Assembly (NCBI GenBank): GCA_964499285.1
Contig: CAZCLA010000039.1
Location: 1 to 25,212 of the forward strand
DNA length: 25,212 nucleotides
Origin: JAGFIY01 sp964499285
GTDB lineage: Bacteria > Bacteroidota > Ignavibacteria > Ignavibacteriales > Melioribacteraceae
Direction of reading: 5' to 3'
Shown: piece after piece, positions 16,748 through 25,212 of the stretch
Layout: each line of letters starts with the position of its first letter
How positions within the stretch are numbered: position 1 is the stretch's first letter
Program-made: the position numbers and the translations under genes
The notes under the pieces: model-generated
What the model was told of the DNA's origin: nothing
Database searches by the model: none
Seen by the model: the letters and a program-made list of their open reading frames with translations, nothing else

Positions 16748-19700
16748 TCAATCAATTGTTCTGTTTTCTTGAATGACAGCAAGTTTCAATATCTTTTCAC
16801 CTATCCCAGGCATTTCGAGATATGCTAAATATATTCCACTTCCAACAAGTTGATTTGAACTGTTCCTCAAATCCCAATCAACAAACTCACTGGCAGTTGT
16901 TTTATCAATACGTTTTATAAAAACACCGGAAAGTGAATAAATTCGGATAATCGCTTCTTCGGGTAATCCGGTAAACCTCACATACCTTTGTGAATAAGAT
17001 TTTTCAAAAGTATGAGTTCCGTAATACGGATTAGGAAAAACTGTTATTTCTCCTATTTTGTTCTTTGCCGTTGAGTAATCGTTTTTAACCGGGGCATTCA
17101 GCTTTGCCGAAAATACATCTCCGTCGTTTATGGGTTTAAGTGATACCAATCTTATAACGGTTCCCTCTGCCGGTATGTCCCCTACAATTGTAAATCCTCC
17201 GAAAGGTAATTCCATCTGATTGGCTCTCGCTGAAGGGTTCGGTAAATTTAACGGATCATCTACTCTATATGCATATATCTGTTCCCAACTTCCGTCTTCC
17301 AATTGTGTCCATCTTTTATCTGGAATAGCTCCAGTTGAATCACTTTCTGAACCCTCCACATTTTCGTCTGTGTCGCGGATTTTTATTGCTAATCTTTCAT
17401 CATCACTTGGATCGTTTGGTGTATTCTTCAGATCCCAAATTGAGAATGGCACTGTTCCTTCACCTAATGAGTCTGGAGTTATCGGCAGAATAAATCCTCG
17501 CTGGTATCCGTTTGCATACCAACGTGATGCTTCGTTTTCGCCGAAACGTATCTCATATTCATTGAACCCAAAACTTTGGGTTGACTTATGCTGCCAGATA
17601 AATCCAAACTTTGCTCTTCCTTCTATCATCCAATCACCGGTTGAATTGAATTGATTCCAAACATTCCCCGGTTCAATTTCTTCACCATTTTCTCCTTTTA
17701 CTTCAACCACTTCTTTCACTACATATTGAAAAGGTTGAGTGTATGTTTTATTTCTGTACTGATCTTCTACAGATAGATGAAATCCGTCAAAAACTTTTTG
17801 ACCAAGTGTATCATTCTCCGGTATATATATTTCTCCGAACTGTGATGTTTTATTCTCAACAACCGTACTTTCTCTTTGAGTTAAATATTTATCCAATGTT
17901 ATGTCTTTAAGTGAATAATATATTTGTCCTTCATTTTCTCTTTCAATTTCAACATCATATTCGTGTCCGGTTAATGCAAGCGGATCTATTATCTTAAATT
18001 TTATCAATCCGTCGCTGTAACCCGTTTTTTGTTCAGCAATTATTATATCATCCATACTGTATTTGGAGGTTACATCTATCTCTCCTCTCCCCGGGATTAC
18101 TTCTATTATTTGCGGTGTACTTTCGAAATAAGTCGGCGAACTGTTTGGTGATACCGCATATGCTGTTATTCCGAAATAATAATTTTTACCATTTTTAATT
18201 ATTCCATCCTCCAGATAATCATAATCAACCGTAAAACTTCTTCTCAATCCTTCGTTTGGTCCTTCAATCACCGGAACCTTTATGTATTGGCTTCCGATAT
18301 ATCGGTAATCCCATACTATATCGATCGAATCAATTACATCCCATACACCGACTAAGAACGGATCATTTCCTTCAATATCTGAATACTGCCACAGACGATA
18401 ACCTTGAAATTTGTATGATTTGTCACTTAGATCAGTCCCCGACAAAATTGGGTCTATTAGTTCATAATCTTCAGAACTTGCTTCCCACCAAAGGCTAATT
18501 TTGTTTGATGCGTGACTTGAATGAAGCTTCGGACTAGATATTTCAAACTCAAGTTCAAAATCGAGATCGTAAACAGTTTGAGCAGCTTTAGATTTTCTGC
18601 GAAGCTCTGTTATACTGTCAAATCGATCCTCTCCTTGACCAACTATTATACCAATAACTACTTCCTGCGTATCACCAGGCGAAAAGTTAAAAGGTCCGGC
18701 TGACATTAAATGTCTTCTATCTCCTCGACCTGGTCCGCCAGGCCAGCCATCCCCGTCATACCATCCAATCCCGGCTACTGGATCGCCCGAGACCATAAAT
18801 TTTGTGATTTGATTTGTGATTGGATTAATTATACTACTGCCATTATAACCTAATCCTTGAAAATAGTTATAGAGTTCAACCGAGCCACCCGGAACTCCTT
18901 GTTGGGGATCTCGAAAAGGTCCTATCGATTTAACAAATTCAATAAAAGATGTCATCGGTAAATTTTTATAACCACGTCTCCATTCTCCAAAAATCTTCGC
19001 GCTGTCATTTTGGCTTGATTCAACTATTGGTCCTTGGAAATATTTATATCCAAGTGCAGGCGGTTTATCATTGTAAAATCCGGCATCATCATCGTCTCCG
19101 TTCCAAGTATAGCCTATACTCAACATTGTATCACACCCGGTATAGTCATCGTTCGCATCACCCATATCTGTATCCGACCAGTAAGATAAATACATATCCC
19201 TAATTGTAGTCGTTCCTTTATGTATTACTCTGTAATTTTTAAACAGCATATCACCCAAATCACCGGTTCTCTTAAATCCAAATATCTTTACCTGAAATTC
19301 CAGCCCCATCGGCAGAGTGCCGTACGTGAATGTACTTCTTGCCGGATCCATATCATTTGAAACATACCACAACATTTCATCGCCGCTTATTTTCGGTTCG
19401 TCAATACCAACAGTGTAAATCCCATCATTATTCTTATCTATCCAGGGTGCGCCGTCTTCAACAGGCCATTCAAGATAATCTTTTTCGTAGGCATCTCTTT
19501 TGGGTCCCGGCGGAATTTTTTCCCAATCCCGTCTTATTTTATATACACGATATTTATCCTTAGATGGATCGTCAGGGGTTCCGTCCTCCAATATCTTACC
19601 TGCTTGGAGACCTTGTCTATGAGTATTTCCGTTTACTCTTATCTCATCACCGTACTTTCCGCCGAATAGTAAGCCGTCCTGGAATATGGCAGGTATTTTT

Positions 19701-19924
19701 GCATCCTCACCTCCGGGCCAATAAAAACCTGAACCGTCTGTTCTCGGATCATGCGAGCCGTCACCGTTGTTTGACACCCACATAAAGCATTCGTTGACTG
19801 CAATATAGTTGTAGTGGTCGTTTTCACTTATTTTGGAAATGTCGGATTTGTCTTTTGATTTGAAACTAAGCAGAAAAACCACAGGAATAAGCAAGATGAT
19901 GCCTAATCTTATAACCTCTCTCAT
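16748..19924 (-). CDS. Large exported protein with T9SS-type C-terminal sorting domain, function unknown
   Basis: A 1058-residue protein with a hydrophobic N-terminal export signal (GIILLIPVVFLLS). The C-terminal ~95 residues form a sorting-like domain: VFPNPYYG from V962, then IIRIYSLSGVFIKRI, GSGIYLAYLEM and a final KLAVIQE, the pattern of type A T9SS substrates. The N-terminal ~450 residues are rich in Asp, Gly, Asn and Trp, with several acidic loops (DKNNDGIYT, NGDDDDAG, DGDGWPGGPGRGD) that could bind calcium. The middle has fibronectin-like or other beta segments (YKFQGYRLWQYS, NGKNYYFGITAYAVS) of the kind that recur in surface proteins. I see no enzyme motif. It is likely a cell-surface or secreted structural or binding protein. 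GGAGG lies five bases before the ATG. It is separated from the PAP2 gene by 96 bases. Confidence 0.85.
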   Translation of the reverse strand: MREVIRLGIILLIPVVFLLSFKSKDKSDISKISENDHYNYIAVNECFMWVSNNGDGSHDPRTDGSGFYWPGGEDAKIPAIFQDGLLFGGKYGDEIRVNGNTHRQGLQAGKILEDGTPDDPSKDKYRVYKIRRDWEKIPPGPKRDAYEKDYLEWPVEDGAPWIDKNNDGIYTVGIDEPKISGDEMLWYVSNDMDPARSTFTYGTLPMGLEFQVKIFGFKRTGDLGDMLFKNYRVIHKGTTTIRDMYLSYWSDTDMGDANDDYTGCDTMLSIGYTWNGDDDDAGFYNDKPPALGYKYFQGPIVESSQNDSAKIFGEWRRGYKNLPMTSFIEFVKSIGPFRDPQQGVPGGSVELYNYFQGLGYNGSSIINPITNQITKFMVSGDPVAGIGWYDGDGWPGGPGRGDRRHLMSAGPFNFSPGDTQEVVIGIIVGQGEDRFDSITELRRKSKAAQTVYDLDFELEFEISSPKLHSSHASNKISLWWEASSEDYELIDPILSGTDLSDKSYKFQGYRLWQYSDIEGNDPFLVGVWDVIDSIDIVWDYRYIGSQYIKVPVIEGPNEGLRRSFTVDYDYLEDGIIKNGKNYYFGITAYAVSPNSSPTYFESTPQIIEVIPGRGEIDVTSKYSMDDIIIAEQKTGYSDGLIKFKIIDPLALTGHEYDVEIERENEGQIYYSLKDITLDKYLTQRESTVVENKTSQFGEIYIPENDTLGQKVFDGFHLSVEDQYRNKTYTQPFQYVVKEVVEVKGENGEEIEPGNVWNQFNSTGDWMIEGRAKFGFIWQHKSTQSFGFNEYEIRFGENEASRWYANGYQRGFILPITPDSLGEGTVPFSIWDLKNTPNDPSDDERLAIKIRDTDENVEGSESDSTGAIPDKRWTQLEDGSWEQIYAYRVDDPLNLPNPSARANQMELPFGGFTIVGDIPAEGTVIRLVSLKPINDGDVFSAKLNAPVKNDYSTAKNKIGEITVFPNPYYGTHTFEKSYSQRYVRFTGLPEEAIIRIYSLSGVFIKRIDKTTASEFVDWDLRNSSNQLVGSGIYLAYLEMPGIGEKILKLAVIQENRTID

Positions 19925-19929
19925 ATTTA

Positions 19930-19934
19930 CCTCC
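19930..19934 (-). promoter_or_regulatory. Consensus ribosome-binding site of the large exported protein
   Basis: GGAGG on the minus strand, five bases before the ATG at 19924. It is the strongest such site in this part of the window, fitting a highly translated surface protein. Confidence 0.6.
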
Positions 19935-20016
19935 GAGGATAAATTTTTGATTAATCCTCTCTCCCGTAAAACTAAAATACAATTTTATACTTAAATGTAA
20001 ATGTAATTATTCGGTG

Positions 20017-20030
20017 TCAATTTTAATTGA
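20017..20030. promoter_or_regulatory. Palindrome in the divergent promoter gap
   Basis: TCAATT-TT-AATTGA is a perfect inverted repeat inside the 190-base gap between the exported-protein gene (minus) and the NADH dehydrogenase gene (plus). A TTGAAT box overlaps its right end and TTATAC follows 15 bases later, a weak promoter-like pair for the plus strand. It could be an operator, but AT-rich palindromes of this size also arise by chance. Confidence 0.25.
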
Positions 20031-20114
20031 ATAATACTTAACCGAACTTATACAACAAATGATAAGGCAAATCGTTAGATTGCATTAAGGATATTTTATC
20101 TTTTATACAATATT

Positions 20115-21362
20115 ATGAGAAAACGCGTTGTAATAATTGGCGGAGGTTTCGGTGGATTGACCGCCGCGAAAAAATTTCATAACACCGAATTTGATGTTTT
20201 ATTAATCGATAAAACAAATCATCATCTGTTCCAGCCGTTGTTATACCAAGTAGCAACTGCAGCACTTTCTCCGGGAGATATTTCCGTACCCATTAGATGG
20301 ATTCTGCGAAAGAGCAAGAATATTACTGTAATTCTCGGTGAAGCAGAGAAGGTGGATAGAGCTAATAATATAATCTTGCTTAAAGACGGTGAGGAAGTTG
20401 AGTATGATTATTTAATAATTTCCGCAGGAGCAAGACATTCATATTTCGGAAACAATGATTGGGAAAATTACGCACCGGGATTAAAAACACTTGAGGACGC
20501 AATAAACATTCGCGAGAAAATGCTGCTTGCTTTCGAGAAAGCAGAAAGAAAATTTGATAAAGAAGATGTTTCGAAATATATGACTTTCGTTATCGTCGGC
20601 GGAGGTCCGACAGGCGTTGAAATGGCTGGCGCAATTGCGGAGATTTCCAAGAAAACTTTGATGCGTGATTTTAGGAAAATAAATACAAAGAAAACCAGAA
20701 TTATTCTGGTGGAAGGAACCGATAGAATTCTCAACACGTATGAAAAAAAATTAAGCTTGAGAGCAAAAGAGGATTTGGAAAAACTAGGTGTGGAAGTAAA
20801 CCTGAACAGTATGGTTTCAAAGATTGAGAAAAACAAGATTTATTTTGGAAATCACGTAATCGAAACATGCAATATTATCTGGGCGGCTGGCAACACCGCA
20901 TCACCTCTTTTGGTTACGCTTAACACTGAACTTGATAGAGCAGGAAGAGTGATCGTTGACAAATACTGTTCTATAGATGAAAGCCCTAACATATTCGTAA
21001 TAGGTGATGCAGCAAATTTTCAAGAAGCAGGGCATCCTCTTCCCGGGATTGCACCGGTTGCTGTTCAGCAGGGAAAATACGCTGCAGATTTAATTAAGAA
21101 AGAGAATTATCGATCTAATAAAAAACCATTTAAGTATACGGATAAAGGGACAATGGCAACAATAGGTAAAGCAAAGGCAATTGCTCAGATAAAAAAACTT
21201 AAATTAACTGGTTTTATCGCTTGGTTCTTTTGGGGATTTGTTCACATTCTGTTTCTTATCAACTTCAGGAATAAATATAAAGTGATGGCAGAATGGATTT
21301 GGTACTACTTCTCCAACAAAAACGGCGTCCGGTTAATCACTAAAACCGACAATAAATTATAA
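20115..21362 (+). CDS. Type II NADH dehydrogenase (NDH-2)
   Basis: A 415-residue flavoprotein. The FAD-binding GGGFGGL motif opens the protein, the NAD(H)-binding VGGGPTGVEMAG motif sits near residue 160-172, and VIGDAANF followed by APVAVQQGKYAA near residues 297-330 gives the second FAD contact and the quinone-site AQQG-type signature. The C-terminal GFIAWFFWGFVHILFLINF stretch is the membrane-anchoring segment. NDH-2 passes electrons from NADH to quinone at the inner membrane without pumping protons. It meets the Kgd-type gene tail to tail with no base between the stop codons. Electrons from the TCA cycle could enter respiration here, but the link is only positional. The ribosome site is weak. 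Confidence 0.92.
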   Translation: MRKRVVIIGGGFGGLTAAKKFHNTEFDVLLIDKTNHHLFQPLLYQVATAALSPGDISVPIRWILRKSKNITVILGEAEKVDRANNIILLKDGEEVEYDYLIISAGARHSYFGNNDWENYAPGLKTLEDAINIREKMLLAFEKAERKFDKEDVSKYMTFVIVGGGPTGVEMAGAIAEISKKTLMRDFRKINTKKTRIILVEGTDRILNTYEKKLSLRAKEDLEKLGVEVNLNSMVSKIEKNKIYFGNHVIETCNIIWAAGNTASPLLVTLNTELDRAGRVIVDKYCSIDESPNIFVIGDAANFQEAGHPLPGIAPVAVQQGKYAADLIKKENYRSNKKPFKYTDKGTMATIGKAKAIAQIKKLKLTGFIAWFFWGFVHILFLINFRNKYKVMAEWIWYYFSNKNGVRLITKTDNKL

Positions 21363-24300
21363 TTATTCGAATGCTGATTTAATAAGCCGCTCTTGTGTTT
21401 TTTGGAATAATTTACTCGACCCGAATGCCGGACTCGGACTTTCTTCTCTGCCGCAGTATTCAAATTTTTGTATTCCCGAAAAGTGTTCGTACATTTTCAT
21501 AAATACAAAATTCCAAGCTCCCATATTTTTCGGTTCTTCCTGAACCCAGGCAATCCTCGCGGCATTATTGTATGAATTGATTGTATCAATAATCAGTTTT
21601 TCTTCGAAAGGATAATATTGTTCTAATCTTATTATCGCTGTGTTAGTTAATTGGTTCTCATTTTTATACTTTAGAAGATCGTAATAAACTTTTCCACTCG
21701 TTATCAAGACCTTTTTAATTTCATCTTTGTTTTTTACCAAATCATCTATTACCGGAAGAAATTTTCCCGTTGTGAAATCTGAAACTTCGGATCTTGCGTC
21801 GGGCAATCTCAATAGACTTTTTGGGGTAAGTACTATTAACGGTTTATCAATTCTTAATAGAACTTGCTTTCTTAAAAGATGAAAATATTGCGCGGGCGTT
21901 GTTGGATTAGCAACAATCATATTGTTTTCTGCACAAAGTATTAAGAATCGTTCCAGCCTGGCACTGCTGTGCTCCGGTCCTTGTCCTTCCTGCCCATGAG
22001 GAAGAAGCAAAACAATATTATTTGGCAGATTCCATTTTACTTCGGAAGCTGCTATAAAATTATCTATTATAACTTGTGCCCCGTTTGCAAAATCACCGAA
22101 CTGTGCTTCCCAGAGAACAAGAGTCAGTGGATCAGCCGCACTATATCCGAACTCGAAACCGAGTACTGCATTTTCAGACAAATGGCTGTCAAGTGCTTCT
22201 ATTTTTGCTTGATCAGGAGCAATATTATTCATCGGAAGAATTTCCTCGCCCGTGTTCATATCGGTTAATATTAAATGCCTTTGACTGAAAGTACCGCGGG
22301 CACTATCCTGTCCGCTCAGTCTAACTGGAAATTTTTCCAACAGGAGTGAGCCGAAAGAAAGTGCTTCGCCGAAAGCCCAATCGAATTTAGCGTTTCCGTT
22401 CAACACTTCTTTTCTTTTTTCAATACTCTTTTTCAACTTAGGATTAGGAGTAAAATTATCCGGAAGTGTTGTTAATCCTTCAACAACACTTTTAAGATCG
22501 GTCCCACTTATTTTTGTTTCAGAATTTGGAATAGTCTTGATCAATTCATCTTTAGGAATTGCCAGAGGTCTGTCGGGTTTAAAATCATTAACCGTTTTTT
22601 TTGACTCTTCCAACGAATCATTGAGACATTGATTTGTTTCAGCCGTAAATTTCTCCGCCTCGTTATCGGATATAATTTTTTCAAGGATTAATTTTTCAGT
22701 GTAAATTTCTTTTACAGACGGATGCGATTTAATTCTTTTATACATAAGAGGTTGAGTATAAACCGGATCGTCGCCTTCGTTGTGTCCGTGTCTTCTGTAA
22801 CCGAACAGATCTATGACGACGTCTTTATTAAATTTTTGTCTATACTCAAACGCAAGTTTCGTCACCCAAACCGATGCTTCGGGATCATCACCATTGACAT
22901 GAAAGATAGGAGCCTGCACCATTTTTGCAACATCGGTTGCATAAGGTGATGATCGTGCTTCCTCCGGAGTTGTAGTAAATCCAATCTGGTTATTGATTAT
23001 TATATGAACTGTCCCACCGGTTCTATAACCTTTCAACTGCGATAGATTCAGAGTTTCGGCTACAACACCTTGTCCGGCAAACGCGGCATCGCCATGAATC
23101 AAAACAGGAATTATCTCTTTTCGTTCCGAATCGTTTGATCTTGTCTGTTTTGCTCTTACGATTCCTTCAACTACGGGATCAACAAATTCTAAGTGACTGG
23201 GATTTGAGGCAATCGATACTTTTATTTCCTTCTCTTTATGTGTTTTGTAAATACCCGATGCTCCAAGGTGATACTTTACGTCTCCGGTTCCTTGTGGAAG
23301 ATCGGGATAGTTTTCGTCCTCAAATTCTGAGAAAATCTGCTCATAGGATTTTCCAATAATATTCGCAAGAACATTCAATCTTCCGCGATGAGCCATTCCG
23401 AAAAACACCTCTTTTACTCCGTCCTCTGCAGCTAAACCTAAAAGCCGATCAAGAACCGGGATCAATGTTTCAGAACCTTCTAAAGAAAATCGTTTATGAC
23501 CTATAAATTTTGTATGAAGAAAATGTTCAAATGTCTCCGCAATTATAAGCATCTTAAGAATACGCTTTTTTGTGTCCTGGTCTACCGCAGGTTTGTTGCG
23601 CACCTCTTCCATTTTATTCATCAGCCATTCTTTTTCTTCCGGATGCTGAATATGCATAAACTCAGCGCCAACCATTTCGCAGTAGGTTTGTCTTAAAACA
23701 TCGAGAATGTCACGAAGCGTAGAATATTCCATTCCTTTAATATTGCTGATGTATCTACGGTCGTAATCCCAAATTGTGAAACCGTAAGTTGAGGGATCTA
23801 ACTCAACATAATAATCCGAACGGAATGAAAGCGGATTTAGGTTAGCAATAAGATGACCTCGCACACGATAAATATTAATTAATAAAGGAACCTTTGCCTG
23901 CTTTTGAACAGCTTCTAAATCCTGATTGCCGTTGAAATACTTTGAAGTAGTGTCCACACCCCAAGAGACAGGAATCTGAGGAATTTTGAGATCTGTAAAA
24001 ATATTTTCGTAAAAATAATCCCCGCCTCTTAGGAGCTTATCGATTTCGCCTAAAAACTCTCCTGACTCAGCACCTTGAATAATTCTATGATCGTAAGTGT
24101 TTGTTATGTTCATTACTTTACCGATTCCCAGCGCAGCAAGTGATAATTGACTCATAGCTTTAAATTCTGCTGGGTAATCAATCGAACCGACGGCAATTAT
24201 GCATCCTTGTCCAATCATAAGACGAGGAGTTGAGGATACGGTTCCGATACCGCCGGGATTTGTAAGTGAAATCGTTGTCCCCTGAAAATCATCCGGTTCA

Positions 24301-24983
24301 ATTTTTCCAGTGCGAGCTTTGTTTACTATCTCATCATATGCTTTACGAAATTCGTAGAAATTTTTCCGTGATGACTTCTTTATATTCGGAACAATCAGCG
24401 AACGCGTTCCATCTTTTCTTTCTGTGTCAACTGCAATCCCTAAATTGATATATTCCTTTTTCACCAGATGAGGTTTATCATCAACTACCGTATAAGAATT
24501 ATTCAATCCGGGAAATTTCCGAAGTGCTTTGACAATCGCAAAAGCCACTATGTGCGAATAAGAAATTTTACTTTCACCGATTTTCTGAAGATGATAATTT
24601 ATTATTCTCCTATTTTCTTCAAGGAGTTTAACCGAAACGGTTCTTAGAGAAGTTGCGGTAGGAATAGATAAACTTGACTCCATATTCTCTATAATTCTGG
24701 AACCAATTCCAGTTATAGGTTCTGCTGTATCATCTTCACTTAATGGAGGAAATTGAACGACATTCTTTGTACTCTGCACATCAACTGTCGGTATTGATGG
24801 TTTTGTTTGAGGTTTCTCCATATCACGATTTTTATCATCAAGCAGATCACTGAAATAATCTCTCCAATACTTTGACACAGTATCAGGATTACTTTCGTAT
24901 TGTTCGAAAACATCGGTTACATAACCAGCATTCATTCCAAATTGATCGTACAAATACTTCTGTATATCTTCTCTTCTTTTCAT
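21363..24983 (-). CDS. kgd: Multifunctional 2-oxoglutarate decarboxylase/dehydrogenase (Kgd-type E2-E1 fusion)
   Basis: A 1206-residue TCA-cycle enzyme. Order: short E1 N-terminal helix region (~1-40, YLYDQFGMNAGYV), a variable linker, an acyltransferase (E2) domain (~100-335) with catalytic H299 in TYDHRIIQGAESG, then the full 2-oxoglutarate dehydrogenase E1 part with thiamine-diphosphate motif from G631-D632 (GDAAFAGQG) to NNQIGF. This layout, including DHRIIQG, is that of actinobacterial Kgd/OdhA, where the protein lacks a lipoyl domain and works with a separate lipoylated E2. It should decarboxylate 2-oxoglutarate and pass succinyl onward. I start at the ATG at 24983; an upstream in-frame TTG at 25043 adds 20 residues that the family lacks and has no ribosome site. 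Ends directly at the NDH-2 stop. Confidence 0.93.
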   Translation of the reverse strand: MKRREDIQKYLYDQFGMNAGYVTDVFEQYESNPDTVSKYWRDYFSDLLDDKNRDMEKPQTKPSIPTVDVQSTKNVVQFPPLSEDDTAEPITGIGSRIIENMESSLSIPTATSLRTVSVKLLEENRRIINYHLQKIGESKISYSHIVAFAIVKALRKFPGLNNSYTVVDDKPHLVKKEYINLGIAVDTERKDGTRSLIVPNIKKSSRKNFYEFRKAYDEIVNKARTGKIEPDDFQGTTISLTNPGGIGTVSSTPRLMIGQGCIIAVGSIDYPAEFKAMSQLSLAALGIGKVMNITNTYDHRIIQGAESGEFLGEIDKLLRGGDYFYENIFTDLKIPQIPVSWGVDTTSKYFNGNQDLEAVQKQAKVPLLINIYRVRGHLIANLNPLSFRSDYYVELDPSTYGFTIWDYDRRYISNIKGMEYSTLRDILDVLRQTYCEMVGAEFMHIQHPEEKEWLMNKMEEVRNKPAVDQDTKKRILKMLIIAETFEHFLHTKFIGHKRFSLEGSETLIPVLDRLLGLAAEDGVKEVFFGMAHRGRLNVLANIIGKSYEQIFSEFEDENYPDLPQGTGDVKYHLGASGIYKTHKEKEIKVSIASNPSHLEFVDPVVEGIVRAKQTRSNDSERKEIIPVLIHGDAAFAGQGVVAETLNLSQLKGYRTGGTVHIIINNQIGFTTTPEEARSSPYATDVAKMVQAPIFHVNGDDPEASVWVTKLAFEYRQKFNKDVVIDLFGYRRHGHNEGDDPVYTQPLMYKRIKSHPSVKEIYTEKLILEKIISDNEAEKFTAETNQCLNDSLEESKKTVNDFKPDRPLAIPKDELIKTIPNSETKISGTDLKSVVEGLTTLPDNFTPNPKLKKSIEKRKEVLNGNAKFDWAFGEALSFGSLLLEKFPVRLSGQDSARGTFSQRHLILTDMNTGEEILPMNNIAPDQAKIEALDSHLSENAVLGFEFGYSAADPLTLVLWEAQFGDFANGAQVIIDNFIAASEVKWNLPNNIVLLLPHGQEGQGPEHSSARLERFLILCAENNMIVANPTTPAQYFHLLRKQVLLRIDKPLIVLTPKSLLRLPDARSEVSDFTTGKFLPVIDDLVKNKDEIKKVLITSGKVYYDLLKYKNENQLTNTAIIRLEQYYPFEEKLIIDTINSYNNAARIAWVQEEPKNMGAWNFVFMKMYEHFSGIQKFEYCGREESPSPAFGSSKLFQKTQERLIKSAFE

Positions 24984-25043
24984 GTTTATTTTCTTTTTAA
25001 TTAATCCAATGTAAAGTTCTGAAAAAAATCTTTCTAGCAACAA

Positions 25044-25165
25044 TCTAATATAATAAAATATTGATATTAGGATTTGATGTCTTTTTCTGAATAAAGATTC
25101 TTTCGATTTGCTTTTTTTTAAATGTATAGGAAGTAATATTAACCCGGAGTATAATCGATCAAAAA
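25044..25165 (-). promoter_or_regulatory. Likely promoter and leader region of the Kgd-type gene
   Basis: About 120 very AT-rich bases between the right-edge terminator and the gene. TATATT on the minus strand near 25047-25052 could be a -10 box but no good -35 partner is visible. Because a terminator isolates the gene from upstream, its promoter must lie here. Confidence 0.35.
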
Positions 25166-25190
25166 AAAGTCCGGCAGATCGCCGGACTTT
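25161..25190 (-). terminator. Rho-independent terminator of an upstream minus-strand gene
   Basis: A 10-base-pair perfect stem (AAAGTCCGGC at 25166-25175 with GCCGGACTTT at 25181-25190) around a five-base loop. On the minus strand it is followed by eight T (complement of 25161-25168); on the plus strand the T-run is only four. It therefore points leftward and should end a gene lying beyond the right edge. Confidence 0.85.
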
Positions 25191-25212
25191 TGAAGTTAAG
25201 TATTGTGCTTAA

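Noticed and set aside
17220..17654. A 144-codon plus-strand open frame inside the large exported-protein gene
   Set aside because: It is antisense to a well-supported gene with a signal, sorting domain and strong ribosome site, and its translation shows no family features.
24984..25043. TTG-initiated 20-residue extension of the Kgd-type protein
   Set aside because: No ribosome-binding site, and family members begin near the helix that follows the ATG at 24983.
1..25212. Avoidance of CGCG, the inferred target of the ThaI-like endonuclease
   Set aside because: CGCG is readily found across the window (for example near 356, 1057, 1747, 4667, 5507, 11365), so there is no obvious depletion; this neither confirms nor excludes the target because sites would be methylated.

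Overview
The window is AT-rich, tightly packed bacterial chromosome with no RNA genes, CRISPR array, insertion sequence or prophage that I can see. The gene content points to the Bacteroidota/Ignavibacteria side of the tree: a very large exported protein with a type IX secretion (T9SS)-like C-terminal sorting domain, an M64 peptidase, a TPR-sensor histidine kinase, lipoprotein-anchored glycoside hydrolase, CotH kinase and a type II NADH dehydrogenase. A member of Ignavibacteria or a near relative is my best guess; this is inference from gene families, not from a marker gene.

Left part (1-3469, all minus strand): a CoA-binding protein, then a close-packed run CDGSH iron-sulfur protein > EamA transporter > DUF1905/YdeI-type protein > CotH-family protein kinase, the last running off the left edge. 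From a short divergent gap the plus strand takes over (3565-11970): a Gdx/SugE-type SMR exporter, an orphan TPR histidine kinase, a secreted M64 metallopeptidase, a DinB-fold protein, a small putative lipoprotein and a secreted two-domain M16 peptidase, closed by a strong hairpin terminator (11981-12017).

Middle part (12019-19924, all minus strand): a 1058-residue exported protein with a sorting domain, then a PAP2/sphingomyelin-synthase-like membrane enzyme whose stop overlaps the start of a lipoprotein GH13 alpha-amylase, and directly behind the amylase a type II restriction-modification pair (a ThaI-like endonuclease starting at TTG, whose end overlaps the start of a beta-class N4/N6 DNA methyltransferase).

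Right part (20115-25212): a type II NADH dehydrogenase on the plus strand meets, with zero bases between the stop codons, a minus-strand 1206-residue fused 2-oxoglutarate decarboxylase/dehydrogenase of the actinobacterial Kgd type (acyltransferase domain joined to an E1, no lipoyl domain). A hairpin with a T-run on the minus strand at the right edge should end an unseen upstream gene.

I do not see a clearly new multi-gene system. The points most worth a second look are the restriction-modification pair riding behind the PAP2-amylase genes, the Kgd-type fusion outside Actinobacteria, the large exported protein of unknown function, and the sphingomyelin-synthase-like enzyme coupled to an amylase.
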